Of a DNA stretch of 5,176 bases, positions 1 to 4,860 are shown one piece after another. Every line of letters starts with the position of its first letter. Within the stretch, counting starts at the first letter, position 1. The notes beneath the pieces are model-generated. The model was not told where the DNA came from, ran no database searches, and saw only the letters and a program-made list of their open reading frames with translations. Where the stretch lies: contig CAILON010000261.1 in NCBI GenBank assembly GCA_903835865.1, positions 1 to 5,176 of the forward strand, written 5' to 3'. The stretch is from an uncultured beta proteobacterium. Lineage in GTDB: Bacteria; Pseudomonadota; Gammaproteobacteria; Burkholderiales; Burkholderiaceae. A program made the translations under genes and the position numbers.

Positions 1-215
1 AGCAAGAACTTGGCAGATAAGAACCCTTTAATAATGGCGAACCCAAATATCGATAAAGGAATGGGTCTTTCATCAAGAGTGGTGGCGATTAAGAAAGATA
101 TGGCACAGAACCAAGCGCCAAAGTAAACCGATAGAGCAAAGATTTTTTTAGCCTCATCCTCTATTTTCTTTTTTAAGCCGTGGTGAGCCATTTGACTCTT
201 TGTAGGTGTATTCAT
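1..215 (-). CDS. Small uncharacterised membrane protein, N-terminal part (runs off left edge)
   Basis: An open minus-strand frame covers 71 codons from an ATG at 215 to the window edge, so the C-terminus is missing. The N-terminus is hydrophilic and basic (HHGLKKKIEDEAKK, residues 11-24). It is followed by a likely membrane helix at about 25-47 (IFALSVYFGAWFCAISFLIA) and the start of a second at about 53-71 (PLSIFGFAIIKGFLSAKFLL). The layout recalls small uncharacterised proteobacterial inner-membrane proteins with several helices, but I do not recognise a named family. The start is uncertain. The ATG at 215 has no clear ribosome binding site, while the in-frame ATG at 191 (Met9) has a weak AAAGAG before it. 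A TACAAT box on the minus strand (227 to 222) would place a transcript start near 215, which would favour Met9. Confidence 0.6.
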   Translation of the reverse strand, partial: MNTPTKSQMAHHGLKKKIEDEAKKIFALSVYFGAWFCAISFLIATTLDERPIPLSIFGFAIIKGFLSAKFL

Positions 216-676
216 AGCAATATTGTATGTGCTTGAATTCCAAAAGAATAAAGTACCTAATTAGCGGCCTTAATGTCTTTTCTATCCCGTGAAATCCCCA
301 TGGAGCGGGTAATTGCATCCAATAAGCTGGCTTAAACCAGCGGGGAGGTGTCCTTTTGAGACTTAGACCTTATCTTTCGCCAAATCAAGCTAAATATCAG
401 AAAGACTCCAATGACTAAAAATTTCCCTCATATTTATGCGGCGGCTATATTGAAGTTCATTGATAGCTTCACCTTGAGAATTTTTTAATGATGATTTATC
501 TAATTCAAATTAACAAAATCCAACTTTAACGTGGACTTTGGTCCAATACTATTTACTTCAAGGTGCATATGTTAATTAATCTTGGAAACAAGATATTGCG
601 CTCCTTCAGATAAAACCTAGTTGCTAAGCTTAAATGAGCGTGCTAACTTGTAAGCACAATCAGTACAGGAAATTAA
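216..676. other. Divergent intergenic region, 461 bases, no gene seen
   Basis: This AT-rich spacer separates the minus-strand membrane protein from the plus-strand DUF2252 gene, so it should hold both promoters. I see no coding frame with family resemblance and no tRNA-like arm. It contains three small inverted repeats: GCTGG/CCAGC at 326-341 with a 6-nt loop, TGGAC/GTCCA at 532-545 with a TTTG loop, and GTGCT/AGCAC at 640-657. No plus-strand promoter stands out. The best candidate is TTGCTA at 621 with TAACTT 17 bases downstream, and it is weak. Confidence 0.5.
640..657 (+). promoter_or_regulatory. Inverted repeat just upstream of the DUF2252 ribosome binding site
   Basis: GTGCT at 640-644 and AGCAC at 653-657 are perfect inverted repeats around an 8-base centre, ending 9 bases before the AGGA (667-670) that serves the ATG at 677. 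The repeat could be an operator half-site pair or a leader hairpin near the initiation region. A 5-bp repeat can arise by chance, so the regulatory reading is only a suggestion. Confidence 0.25.
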
Positions 677-2095
677 ATGGCTAATACTACAAAGACTACA
701 AAGCCTTCTGCTGCTAAATCTAAATCCCCATACTTGTCTACTGACGAACGAGCCTCAATGGGTCGTGATCTGCGTGACAAAGTGCCACGCTCATCGCATG
801 CGGGATGGAGGCCAGCCAATAATCGACCCAACCCTGTCACGCTTCTCATTAAATCCAATATTGATCGCATGGAAGAATTGGTGCCAATTCGATTTGGACG
901 CATGTCTGAATCACCATTCGCGTTTTACCGCGGTGCTGCTGCGATTATGGCTTGTGACCTTGCTAATACCCCATCGAGTGGACTTCGTGTACAAGCATGT
1001 GGAGATGCGCATCTGATGAACTTTGGTGGTTTTGCGACTCCAGAGCGAAACATCATCTTCGACATTAACGATCTTGATGAGACTCTCCCAGCCCCATTCG
1101 AGTGGGATTTAAAGCGTCTTGCAGCGAGCGTGGTCATTGCAGCAAAATATTTGGATATTCCAATGAGCCATACCGCGCGACTTGTAACAGATCTTGTCCG
1201 TGAATACCGAGAACGAATGATTGATTACTCGAGCATGCGCGCTCTAGACATTTGGTACGACAAAATTGACCTGAAACACTACACTGATCGAATGGGTGAC
1301 CCTAAGGTTGTTAAAGAAGTTAAAAAAAGACTAAAGCGCCGAATAGAAATGGAGCAAAGTAAGTCTATACCTGAATTTTTATATCCGAAATTAGTTACTC
1401 ATCATGGTTCAAGGCCAATGATCAAGGATGAGCCACCCCTGATCTTCCATCCAACTGTTAAACAAGCCCCTGGCGTTGTAAATGGTTATGCCAGAGTCAT
1501 CGATGAGTACCGGAGTACTTTGCCAGATCACTTGCAGATACTATTTGATCGATTCCACTACTGTGATTTAGCGATAAAGGTGGTGGGCGTAGGAAGTGTC
1601 GGTACTATGTGCGCAGTAATGTTAATGATGGCAGCAGATAACGACCCATTATTCTTGCAGGTAAAGGAAGCGCGAGCTTCTGTACTAGAGCCTTATGCAG
1701 GAAAGAGTCTGTACTCCAATCACGGGCAGCGGGTTGTAGTAGGTCAGCGAATGATGCAGACAGCAACAGACATCTTCTTAGGGTGGGCAACAGGAGCCAA
1801 TGGGCGAAATTTTTACATCCGCCAACTCCGTGATGTAAAGATGTCGGCAATTATTGATGACTGGGATGAAGGGATGATGCGACAGTATGGGCGCATGTGC
1901 GCACATGCCCTTGCTCGTTCACATGCTCGCACTGGAGATGCTGCAATGATCGCGGGCTATATGGGAACAGGACAAGGTTTCGATGATGCGATTGGGGAAT
2001 TTGCCGTCGAGTATGCGTCCCAGAATCAATCAGACTATCGCACTTTCATTAAAGCCATCAGAGAAGGAGCTATTGAGGTAATAAAGGAAAGCTAA
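677..2095 (+). CDS. DUF2252 family protein
   Basis: This 472-residue protein has the usual full length and motif order of DUF2252, a widespread family of unknown biochemical function. Motifs seen in order are RMSESPFAFYRGAA (75-88), CGDAHLMNFGGFA (108-120), FDINDLDET (128-136), EWDLKRLAAS (142-151), KVVGVGSVGT (301-310), QVKEARASVLEPY (328-340), RVVVGQRMMQ (352-361), DIFLGW (365-370), FYIRQLRDVK (379-388) and CAHALARSHARTGDA (408-422). The GDAH..NFG and FD.ND.DE pair recalls the catalytic and metal-binding loops of aminoglycoside-phosphotransferase-like kinases, so a phosphotransferase-type fold is plausible but is my inference. The start is supported by AGGA at 667-670, six bases before the ATG. 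The first 27 residues are polar and rich in Lys, Thr and Ser, probably a flexible tail. There is no signal peptide or membrane segment, so it should be cytoplasmic. It is monocistronic and convergent with the YggT gene. Confidence 0.93.
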   Translation: MANTTKTTKPSAAKSKSPYLSTDERASMGRDLRDKVPRSSHAGWRPANNRPNPVTLLIKSNIDRMEELVPIRFGRMSESPFAFYRGAAAIMACDLANTPSSGLRVQACGDAHLMNFGGFATPERNIIFDINDLDETLPAPFEWDLKRLAASVVIAAKYLDIPMSHTARLVTDLVREYRERMIDYSSMRALDIWYDKIDLKHYTDRMGDPKVVKEVKKRLKRRIEMEQSKSIPEFLYPKLVTHHGSRPMIKDEPPLIFHPTVKQAPGVVNGYARVIDEYRSTLPDHLQILFDRFHYCDLAIKVVGVGSVGTMCAVMLMMAADNDPLFLQVKEARASVLEPYAGKSLYSNHGQRVVVGQRMMQTATDIFLGWATGANGRNFYIRQLRDVKMSAIIDDWDEGMMRQYGRMCAHALARSHARTGDAAMIAGYMGTGQGFDDAIGEFAVEYASQNQSDYRTFIKAIREGAIEVIKES

Positions 2096-2250
2096 GCCGC
2101 AATGTAAAAAATGCTTGCAAGTAAATAATGCTCCCATTAGAGGCATCACTAGATACTTGGCACCATGTCTTAATTAAGTTGAGCCAATTTACTTTGAAAA
2201 GTTAGGCTACTACTATGGGTGGAATTGAAAATCTTGTATGTCAGCTATTG

Positions 2251-2272
2251 TTTTTACTGCAGACAGTAGAAA
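2251..2272. repeat. Small hairpin in the convergent spacer
   Basis: TTTTTACTG (2251-2259) can pair with CAGTAGAAA (2264-2272) across a CAGA loop, giving nine pairs with one G-T wobble. It lies between the 3' ends of the DUF2252 and YggT genes. The T-run is on the 5' side of the stem and the A-run on the 3' side when read on either strand, which is the wrong order for an intrinsic terminator. I therefore list it only as a hairpin. Confidence 0.35.
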
Positions 2273-2301
2273 AATTAACAACCCTGTTATGAGACTATTG
2301 T

Positions 2302-2323
2302 CATAAATAATTAATTATTTATG
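2302..2323. repeat. Perfect 22-bp AT-rich palindrome at convergent gene ends
   Basis: The 22 bases from 2302 to 2323 equal their own reverse complement (CATAAATAATT followed by AATTATTTATG) with no mismatch and no spacer. The palindrome starts 206 bases after the DUF2252 stop and ends 7 bases beyond the YggT stop. As RNA it would be a weak A-U hairpin with no free loop, and as DNA it could be a dimer-binding site or extrude as a cruciform. It may help end transcription from both sides, but it lacks the GC stem of an ordinary terminator. Confidence 0.5.
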
Positions 2324-2330
2324 TTTGCCG

Positions 2331-2876
2331 CTACTTGAGGTTATTTAAAATAATCTGAAGTATTTGTAAACCTAGCAATAGGACTAAAGGCGACAAGTCG
2401 ATAGCGCCTAGATTGGGAACGATTCGTCGAATAGGCGCGAGAAGAGGCTCCACTAAAAGAGACACGAAATACTGGATTTGAGAACCTGCGCCAACCCAAG
2501 AGAGAATCACATTTGCTAAAACTAGTCCAACGAGTCCAGAAAGCGTTAAATCGAGAAGGTCAATTAAAGCAAAAATTAACGAAGAGAGTGTAAAAGGGGT
2601 AATTCCCACGATCAAGGATAGGATAATTACTTTTGCCAGGACCAAGAGGTAGGCAGCAAGAAAGCTCGCCAGATCAAAACGACCTATGCTACGAGCTATT
2701 CGACGAAGTGGAAGAACGATCCAGTTTGTGAGTGGGAGCAAGTAAGCCCCAATGGAATTTCTTTGGCTGGTCCCAAGATTAAAAGCAAGCCACTGTAAGT
2801 AGCAGCGTAAGAGACATGCTCCAGCGACAATACTTACGGCGACTTGAAGTAGAAGATTTGTAATTTGTATCAACAT
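2331..2876 (-). CDS. YggT family inner-membrane protein
   Basis: This 181-residue, strongly hydrophobic protein has the two tandem YggT repeats of the proteobacterial form. The first repeat is at about 22-60 (LLRCYLQW, then LLPLTNWIVLPLRRI). The second is at about 123-173 (VILSWVGAGSQIQYFVSLLVEPLLAPIRRIVPNLGAIDLSPLVLLLGLQIL). In each, a helix leads into a PLRRI or PIRRI motif. Likely membrane helices are at about 5-27, 68-92, 95-128 and 161-179, and there is no cleavable signal peptide. The family is poorly understood; it has been linked to osmotic or ion homeostasis and to the cell envelope, and it often sits beside proC, which is not seen here. The ATG at 2876 gives the expected family N-terminus (MLIQI..LLLQVAVSIVAGACLLR), although no good ribosome binding site precedes it. 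It appears to be transcribed alone. Confidence 0.92.
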   Translation of the reverse strand: MLIQITNLLLQVAVSIVAGACLLRCYLQWLAFNLGTSQRNSIGAYLLPLTNWIVLPLRRIARSIGRFDLASFLAAYLLVLAKVIILSLIVGITPFTLSSLIFALIDLLDLTLSGLVGLVLANVILSWVGAGSQIQYFVSLLVEPLLAPIRRIVPNLGAIDLSPLVLLLGLQILQIILNNLK

Positions 2877-2988
2877 CCGTACATTTTAGGGTTACTTTGG
2901 GTCGTAAGCAGTAAATTACCGTAAGTGTTAATTAAAGTAAGGCTTATTCATAGTAAAACCCACTGCACAATTTGCTTACCCGCCGATA

Positions 2989-3017
2989 CTGACCGCCGGC
3001 AGAATCCTATTTATATT
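2989..3017 (+). promoter_or_regulatory. Possible sigma-70 type promoter for the candidate RNA
   Basis: CTGACC (2989-2994, four of six matches to TTGACA) and TATATT (3012-3017, five of six matches to TATAAT) are separated by exactly 17 bases. A start near 3023-3025 would give an RNA of about 215 nt ending at the terminator at 3216-3238. The -35 match is modest and the call is from consensus only. A start there would cut through the AGCCCA/TGGGCT hairpin at 3018-3032, so the hairpin and this start cannot both be part of one RNA. Confidence 0.35.
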
Positions 3018-3049
3018 AGCCCATCCTGGGCTTATGCGATCATAATCCT

Positions 3050-3095
3050 TTGATCCTAGGCTCAAGTCTTGGTGGGAGATTCAAAATCAGATCAA
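3050..3095 (+). repeat. 46-nt covarying stem-loop element, copy A
   Basis: The outer stem is TTGATC (3050-3055) with GATCAA (3090-3095). The inner stem is CTAGG (3056-3060) with CTTGG (3068-3072), with two G-T wobbles and a 7-nt loop CTCAAGT. Copy B at 4560-4605 aligns without gaps, with 34 of 46 positions identical and a further four matching bases (CGGA) after it. The two outer-stem pairs that differ are changed on both sides. The inner stem-loop has the size of a tRNA T-arm, so a tRNA origin is possible. Confidence 0.6.
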
Positions 3096-3132
3096 CGGAA
3101 CAGCATATCCTCTGGTCATGGATACTTTCTTT

Positions 3133-3148
3133 CGGCTGATAGCAGTCG
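3133..3148 (+). repeat. Tetraloop hairpin downstream of element A
   Basis: CGGCTG (3133-3138) pairs with CAGTCG (3143-3148) across ATAG, six pairs including one G-T wobble; a flanking T-A pair (3132/3149) extends it. It begins 38 bases after element A ends. Element B is followed at a gap of 41 bases by an equivalent hairpin with a different sequence, which supports a shared architecture. Confidence 0.45.
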
Positions 3149-3206
3149 ATAGGACAGGGGATTAAAAATTCTTGTTTCAGCGGTTCGTTTCCTCCCTAGG
3201 CTACCA
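3144..3206 (+). pseudogene. tRNA-Phe-like relic, 3' two-thirds
   Basis: The segment follows bacterial tRNA-Phe from the D-loop to CCA. It has AGTCGATAG (D-loop like), an anticodon arm GGGGA-TTAAAAA-TTCTT (3157-3173), a T-arm with loop TTCGTTT (3184-3190), a 7-nt acceptor strand CTAGGCT (3196-3202), discriminator A and CCA at 3204-3206. Several things argue against a working tRNA. No upstream strand pairs with the acceptor, only three of five T-stem pairs form, the anticodon stem is mostly G-T wobbles, and the triplet in the anticodon position reads AAA rather than the GAA of tRNA-Phe. It is either a decayed tRNA gene, a tRNA fragment left by an integrase-type event, or a tRNA-like domain of the candidate RNA. 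The resemblance is judged against remembered tRNA-Phe sequences. Confidence 0.6.
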
Positions 3207-3215
3207 AGAAACACC

Positions 3216-3238
3216 AAAACCACCTTCGGGTGGTTTTT
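3216..3238 (+). terminator. Rho-independent terminator
   Basis: AAAACCACC (3216-3224) and GGTGGTTTT (3229-3237) form nine perfect pairs around a TTCG tetraloop (3225-3228), followed by T and CTTT. ACACC (3211-3215) and GGTGT (3244-3248) could extend the stem past an internal bulge. It lies 10 bases after the CCA of the tRNA-Phe-like relic and closes the candidate RNA, insulating the HD-GYP gene from upstream transcription. Confidence 0.88.
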
Positions 3239-3290
3239 CTTTGGGTGTCTACATAGGGTCGAGAAGTGCCTAATTAGTTAAATGACCCCA

Positions 3291-3310
3291 ACTGGCTCAA
3301 ATCAGCCAGT
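3291..3310 (+). promoter_or_regulatory. Leader hairpin upstream of the HD-GYP gene
   Basis: ACTGGCT (3291-3297) and AGCCAGT (3304-3310) pair perfectly over seven bases around a CAAATC loop. A weaker GGGTC/GACCC pair (3256-3260 with 3284-3288) lies just before it. No T-run follows, so it does not look like a terminator. It could be a protein-binding inverted repeat or part of the 5' leader, as it lies about 115 bases before the ATG. It resembles the hairpin at 326-341 in sequence. Confidence 0.35.
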
Positions 3311-3424
3311 AAGAGACTATCAAAAGTAATATTTACATAAATTTCCTGATCAACCTACCGATATAGCCTTCTTGAGGATAGAATATTTAGATGTCTTAAT
3401 TAAAAGCCGCTAAGGTAGTAAAAA

Positions 3425-4459
3425 ATGACAATACAACAAAGCAAGATCAACAGGGAAGCGTTAAATAGATTTCAAAGACTGTTTGATACCAATCAAGATG
3501 GGATTTTGCTACTTAACGCTAAAACAGGAAAGGTTGAGGACGCTAATCCGTTCATTCTTGAATTGTTGGGTTTTTCTCGGGAAGAGTTAGTTGGTAAAGA
3601 GTTGTGGGAAATCGGCGCCATCATCGATAAAGAGGCGGCATTAGCAGCTTATATAGTACTTAAAAAAAATGGTTACATTCGCTATAGGAATCTGCCCTTG
3701 ATGAGCAAATCAGGCGAGGCCATTGATGTTGAATTTATTGCCAATGTTTATGATATAGATCACCATCCCATTATTCAATGTTTGATTCGAAGTACAGCTA
3801 AACAAAATAAGGCTGAGAAGATTTTGGCTGATTATAAAGATATTGTCTTGGTTGGTTTTGATGAGATAGCCAACGCTTTTTCTGCTTTGATTGAAAAGCG
3901 AGATTCATATACTGCGGGTCATCAAGCTAGGGTGGCTAGACTAGCAGTTGCAATCGCAAAAGAGTTAGGGCTGCCTCCCCTGATAATTGATGGCATCAAT
4001 TTTGCCGCCCAAATCCATGATATTGGCAAGATAGGCGTACCCAGCGAAATCCTTTCTAAGTCAGGCATATTGGATGCCTTTGAAGTAGCTATGCTTCGTA
4101 ATCATGCTAAAGCTGGCTTCGATGTGGTTAAAAATATGAAATTCCCATGGCCTATTGCGCTAACTATCTTGCAGCATCATGAGCGATTAGACGGTTCGGG
4201 TTACCCCAATCAAATCAGCGATGGTGAGATCATTTACGAGGCCAGAATCTTGGCAGTAGCCGATACAGTAGAGGCAATGTCTAGTCGTAGACCATACAGG
4301 GCAACGCCAGGAGTAGACGCCGCCCTTGAAATCATTAAAGCTGGTAGCGGCACTTTATTTGATGCGGATATCGTCAATGCTTGTCTCAAAGTGTTTGAAG
4401 GTGGATTTCAGTTTGATATTGCCTTACCACCAGAATCTCACGAGACCGAACATCTGTAA
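3425..4459 (+). CDS. PAS-HD-GYP protein, predicted cyclic-di-GMP phosphodiesterase
   Basis: This 344-residue protein has an N-terminal PAS domain at about 13-123 (FDTNQDGILLLN, then DANPFILELLGFSREELVGK). A linker at about 124-145 leads to an HD-GYP domain at about 148-335. The HD-GYP signature is present: H166 in YTAGHQARVARLA, the HD pair H198-D199 in IHDIGKIG with K202, H227, H251-H252 and D256 in HHERLDGSGYP (251-261), and D280 in ARILAVADTVEAMSSRRPYR. On family knowledge it should hydrolyse cyclic-di-GMP to pGpG or GMP through a metal centre. The PAS domain would sense a ligand or mediate dimerisation; I see no obvious haem or flavin signature. There is no membrane segment or signal peptide, so it is cytoplasmic. 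AAGG at about 3412-3415, nine bases before the ATG, supports this start. It is monocistronic and lies between the two copies of the candidate RNA, but no functional link is shown. Confidence 0.94.
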   Translation: MTIQQSKINREALNRFQRLFDTNQDGILLLNAKTGKVEDANPFILELLGFSREELVGKELWEIGAIIDKEAALAAYIVLKKNGYIRYRNLPLMSKSGEAIDVEFIANVYDIDHHPIIQCLIRSTAKQNKAEKILADYKDIVLVGFDEIANAFSALIEKRDSYTAGHQARVARLAVAIAKELGLPPLIIDGINFAAQIHDIGKIGVPSEILSKSGILDAFEVAMLRNHAKAGFDVVKNMKFPWPIALTILQHHERLDGSGYPNQISDGEIIYEARILAVADTVEAMSSRRPYRATPGVDAALEIIKAGSGTLFDADIVNACLKVFEGGFQFDIALPPESHETEHL

Positions 4460-4559
4460 GACCTGCTTCAAGATCACTTTCACTTGATATATTCATGAGC
4501 GACCAAATGTCCGCTAAGGGTCGATAAGAGTCGTTTGAATACCAATGGATGGTGAGCGT

Positions 4560-4605
4560 TTGGCCCTAGGTTCAAGTCCTAGCGGGAAAGCCCAAATCAG
4601 GCCAA
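4560..4605 (+). repeat. 46-nt covarying stem-loop element, copy B
   Basis: The outer stem is TTGGCC (4560-4565) with GGCCAA (4600-4605). The inner stem is CTAGG (4566-4570) with CCTAG (4578-4582), five Watson-Crick pairs around loop TTCAAGT. A small GGG-AAAG-CCC hairpin (4584-4593) lies between. Compared with copy A, two outer-stem pairs change from A-T and T-A to G-C and C-G on both strands, and the inner wobbles become Watson-Crick pairs. The inner stem-loop again looks like a tRNA T-arm. Confidence 0.6.
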
Positions 4606-4645
4606 CGGATATGGCATCCGTTGTGCTAGGTTTTGCTATCAACGG

Positions 4646-4661
4646 GTAGTGAGCCCGCTAC
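4646..4661 (+). repeat. Tetraloop hairpin downstream of element B
   Basis: GTAGTG (4646-4651) pairs with CGCTAC (4656-4661) across AGCC, six pairs with one T-G wobble. It sits 41 bases after element B, closely matching the 38-base gap in copy A, although the stem sequences differ. Confidence 0.45.
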
Positions 4662-4686
4662 TAGCCCAATACTTAGACACCAACTA

Positions 4687-4724
4687 AAGTAAAAGGGGTT
4701 ACCTAACGGTAACTCCTTTTACTT
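4687..4724. terminator. Long hairpin, probable bidirectional terminator
   Basis: A 17-base arm (4687-4703, starting AAGTAAAAGG) pairs with 4708-4724 (ending CCTTTTACTT) around a TAAC loop, with a single G-T wobble. Both arms carry a four-base A or T run, so a T-rich 3' arm appears on either strand. It can end the candidate RNA B or the HD-GYP transcript on the plus strand, and the tolC-like transcript on the minus strand. The T-runs lie within the stem rather than after it, so efficiency is uncertain. Confidence 0.75.
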
Positions 4725-4727
4725 ATT

Positions 4728-4772
4728 TGGCTACTCGATCCGGGCTCGAACCAGGGATCTATGGATTAACAG
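4728..4772 (-). pseudogene. tRNA-Asn-like relic, 3' half
   Basis: Read on the minus strand, this has an anticodon loop CTGTTAA (4772-4766, anticodon GTT as in tRNA-Asn), a 5-nt variable loop, and a T-arm CCTGG-TTCGAGC-CCGGA (4755-4739, four of five pairs). A 7-nt acceptor strand TCGAGTA, discriminator G and CCA (4730-4728) follow. All segment lengths are canonical. The 5' side of the anticodon stem does not pair with TCCAT, and no upstream TACTCGA-like strand completes the acceptor, so it is not a normal tRNA gene. The CCA lies three bases from the long terminator hairpin. It may be a decayed tRNA-Asn gene, a fragment left by integration or excision, or a tRNA-like end of an RNA. Confidence 0.55.
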
Positions 4773-4860
4773 GCTTGCTGGACCACGGTATGACGCTGAC
4801 TTGCTCTGGTTAACACGGTTTGAATGGCATTAAAAGTGGGGGGTATTTAGCGCTTCACGC

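Larger units (their letters stand above)
3018..3238 (+). ncRNA. Candidate structured small RNA, copy A
   Basis: No coding frame fits here, but several paired elements follow one another. They are AGCCCA/TGGGCT with a 3-base loop (3018-3032), the 46-nt covarying element (3050-3095), TATCC/GGATA (3106-3124), a six-pair hairpin CGGCTG-ATAG-CAGTCG (3133-3148), a tRNA-Phe-like 3' half (3144-3206) and a GC-rich terminator (3216-3238). A promoter-like pair precedes it. A related sequence (4545-4724) lies beyond the HD-GYP gene in the same orientation. The 5' end is a guess, and I cannot match it to a named RNA family. Alternatives are a decayed tRNA cluster or part of an untranslated leader, though the terminator separates it from the HD-GYP gene. 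Confidence 0.4.
2877..3424. other. Structured intergenic region between yggT-like and HD-GYP genes, 548 bases
   Basis: This divergent spacer must hold the YggT promoter (minus) and the HD-GYP leader (plus). No protein-coding frame is convincing. Reading plus-ward it holds a possible promoter (2989-3017), a candidate structured RNA (about 3018-3238) with the first copy of a 46-nt element, a tRNA-Phe-like relic (3144-3206), a terminator (3216-3238) and a leader hairpin (3291-3310). These parts are listed separately. Confidence 0.6.
4545..4724 (+). ncRNA. Candidate structured small RNA, copy B
   Basis: This is the paralogue of the candidate RNA at about 3018-3238. It contains the 46-nt element (4560-4605), a perfect 8-bp stem CAACGGAT/ATCCGTTG (4603-4610 with 4616-4623), a tetraloop hairpin GTAGTG-AGCC-CGCTAC (4646-4661) and the long terminator stem (4687-4724). 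The 8-bp stem shares three bases with the outer stem of the 46-nt element, so the two would compete. CCGCTA (4511-4516) could also pair with TAGCGG (4580-4585), so the RNA may start further upstream. Unlike copy A it lacks a tRNA-Phe-like segment. No convincing promoter is visible, and it could instead be the 3' untranslated region of the HD-GYP transcript. Confidence 0.38.

Noticed and set aside
673..903. Minus-strand open frame opposite the start of the DUF2252 gene
   Set aside because: It is antisense to a well-conserved coding region, has low-complexity arginine-rich composition, and shows no recognisable domain.
765..1016. Plus-strand open frame in another phase within the DUF2252 gene
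   Set aside because: It lies wholly inside the DUF2252 gene, has no ribosome binding site and no family resemblance.
925..1137. Minus-strand open frame within the DUF2252 gene
   Set aside because: It is the antisense of conserved DUF2252 motifs and has no protein-like features of its own.
1605..1850. Minus-strand open frame within the DUF2252 gene
   Set aside because: It is antisense to the conserved C-terminal motifs, and its leucine and arginine-rich sequence is what reverse translation of that region gives.
2251..2272. Intrinsic terminator for DUF2252 or the YggT gene
   Set aside because: The T-run precedes and the A-run follows the stem on both strands, the reverse of an intrinsic terminator.
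3144..3206. Functional tRNA-Phe gene
   Set aside because: There is no 5' acceptor strand or D-stem, the T-stem is broken, and the anticodon position reads AAA.
3018..3238. Cyclic-di-GMP riboswitch controlling the HD-GYP gene
   Set aside because: The idea was tempting because of the gene, but I do not see the class I or class II conserved cores, and a strong terminator with about 185 bases separates the element from the ATG.
4560..4724. tmRNA (ssrA) or its 3' tRNA-like domain
   Set aside because: There is no alanine-type acceptor with the G-U pair, no tag reading frame, and the CCA-ended tRNA-like sequences are on the other strand.
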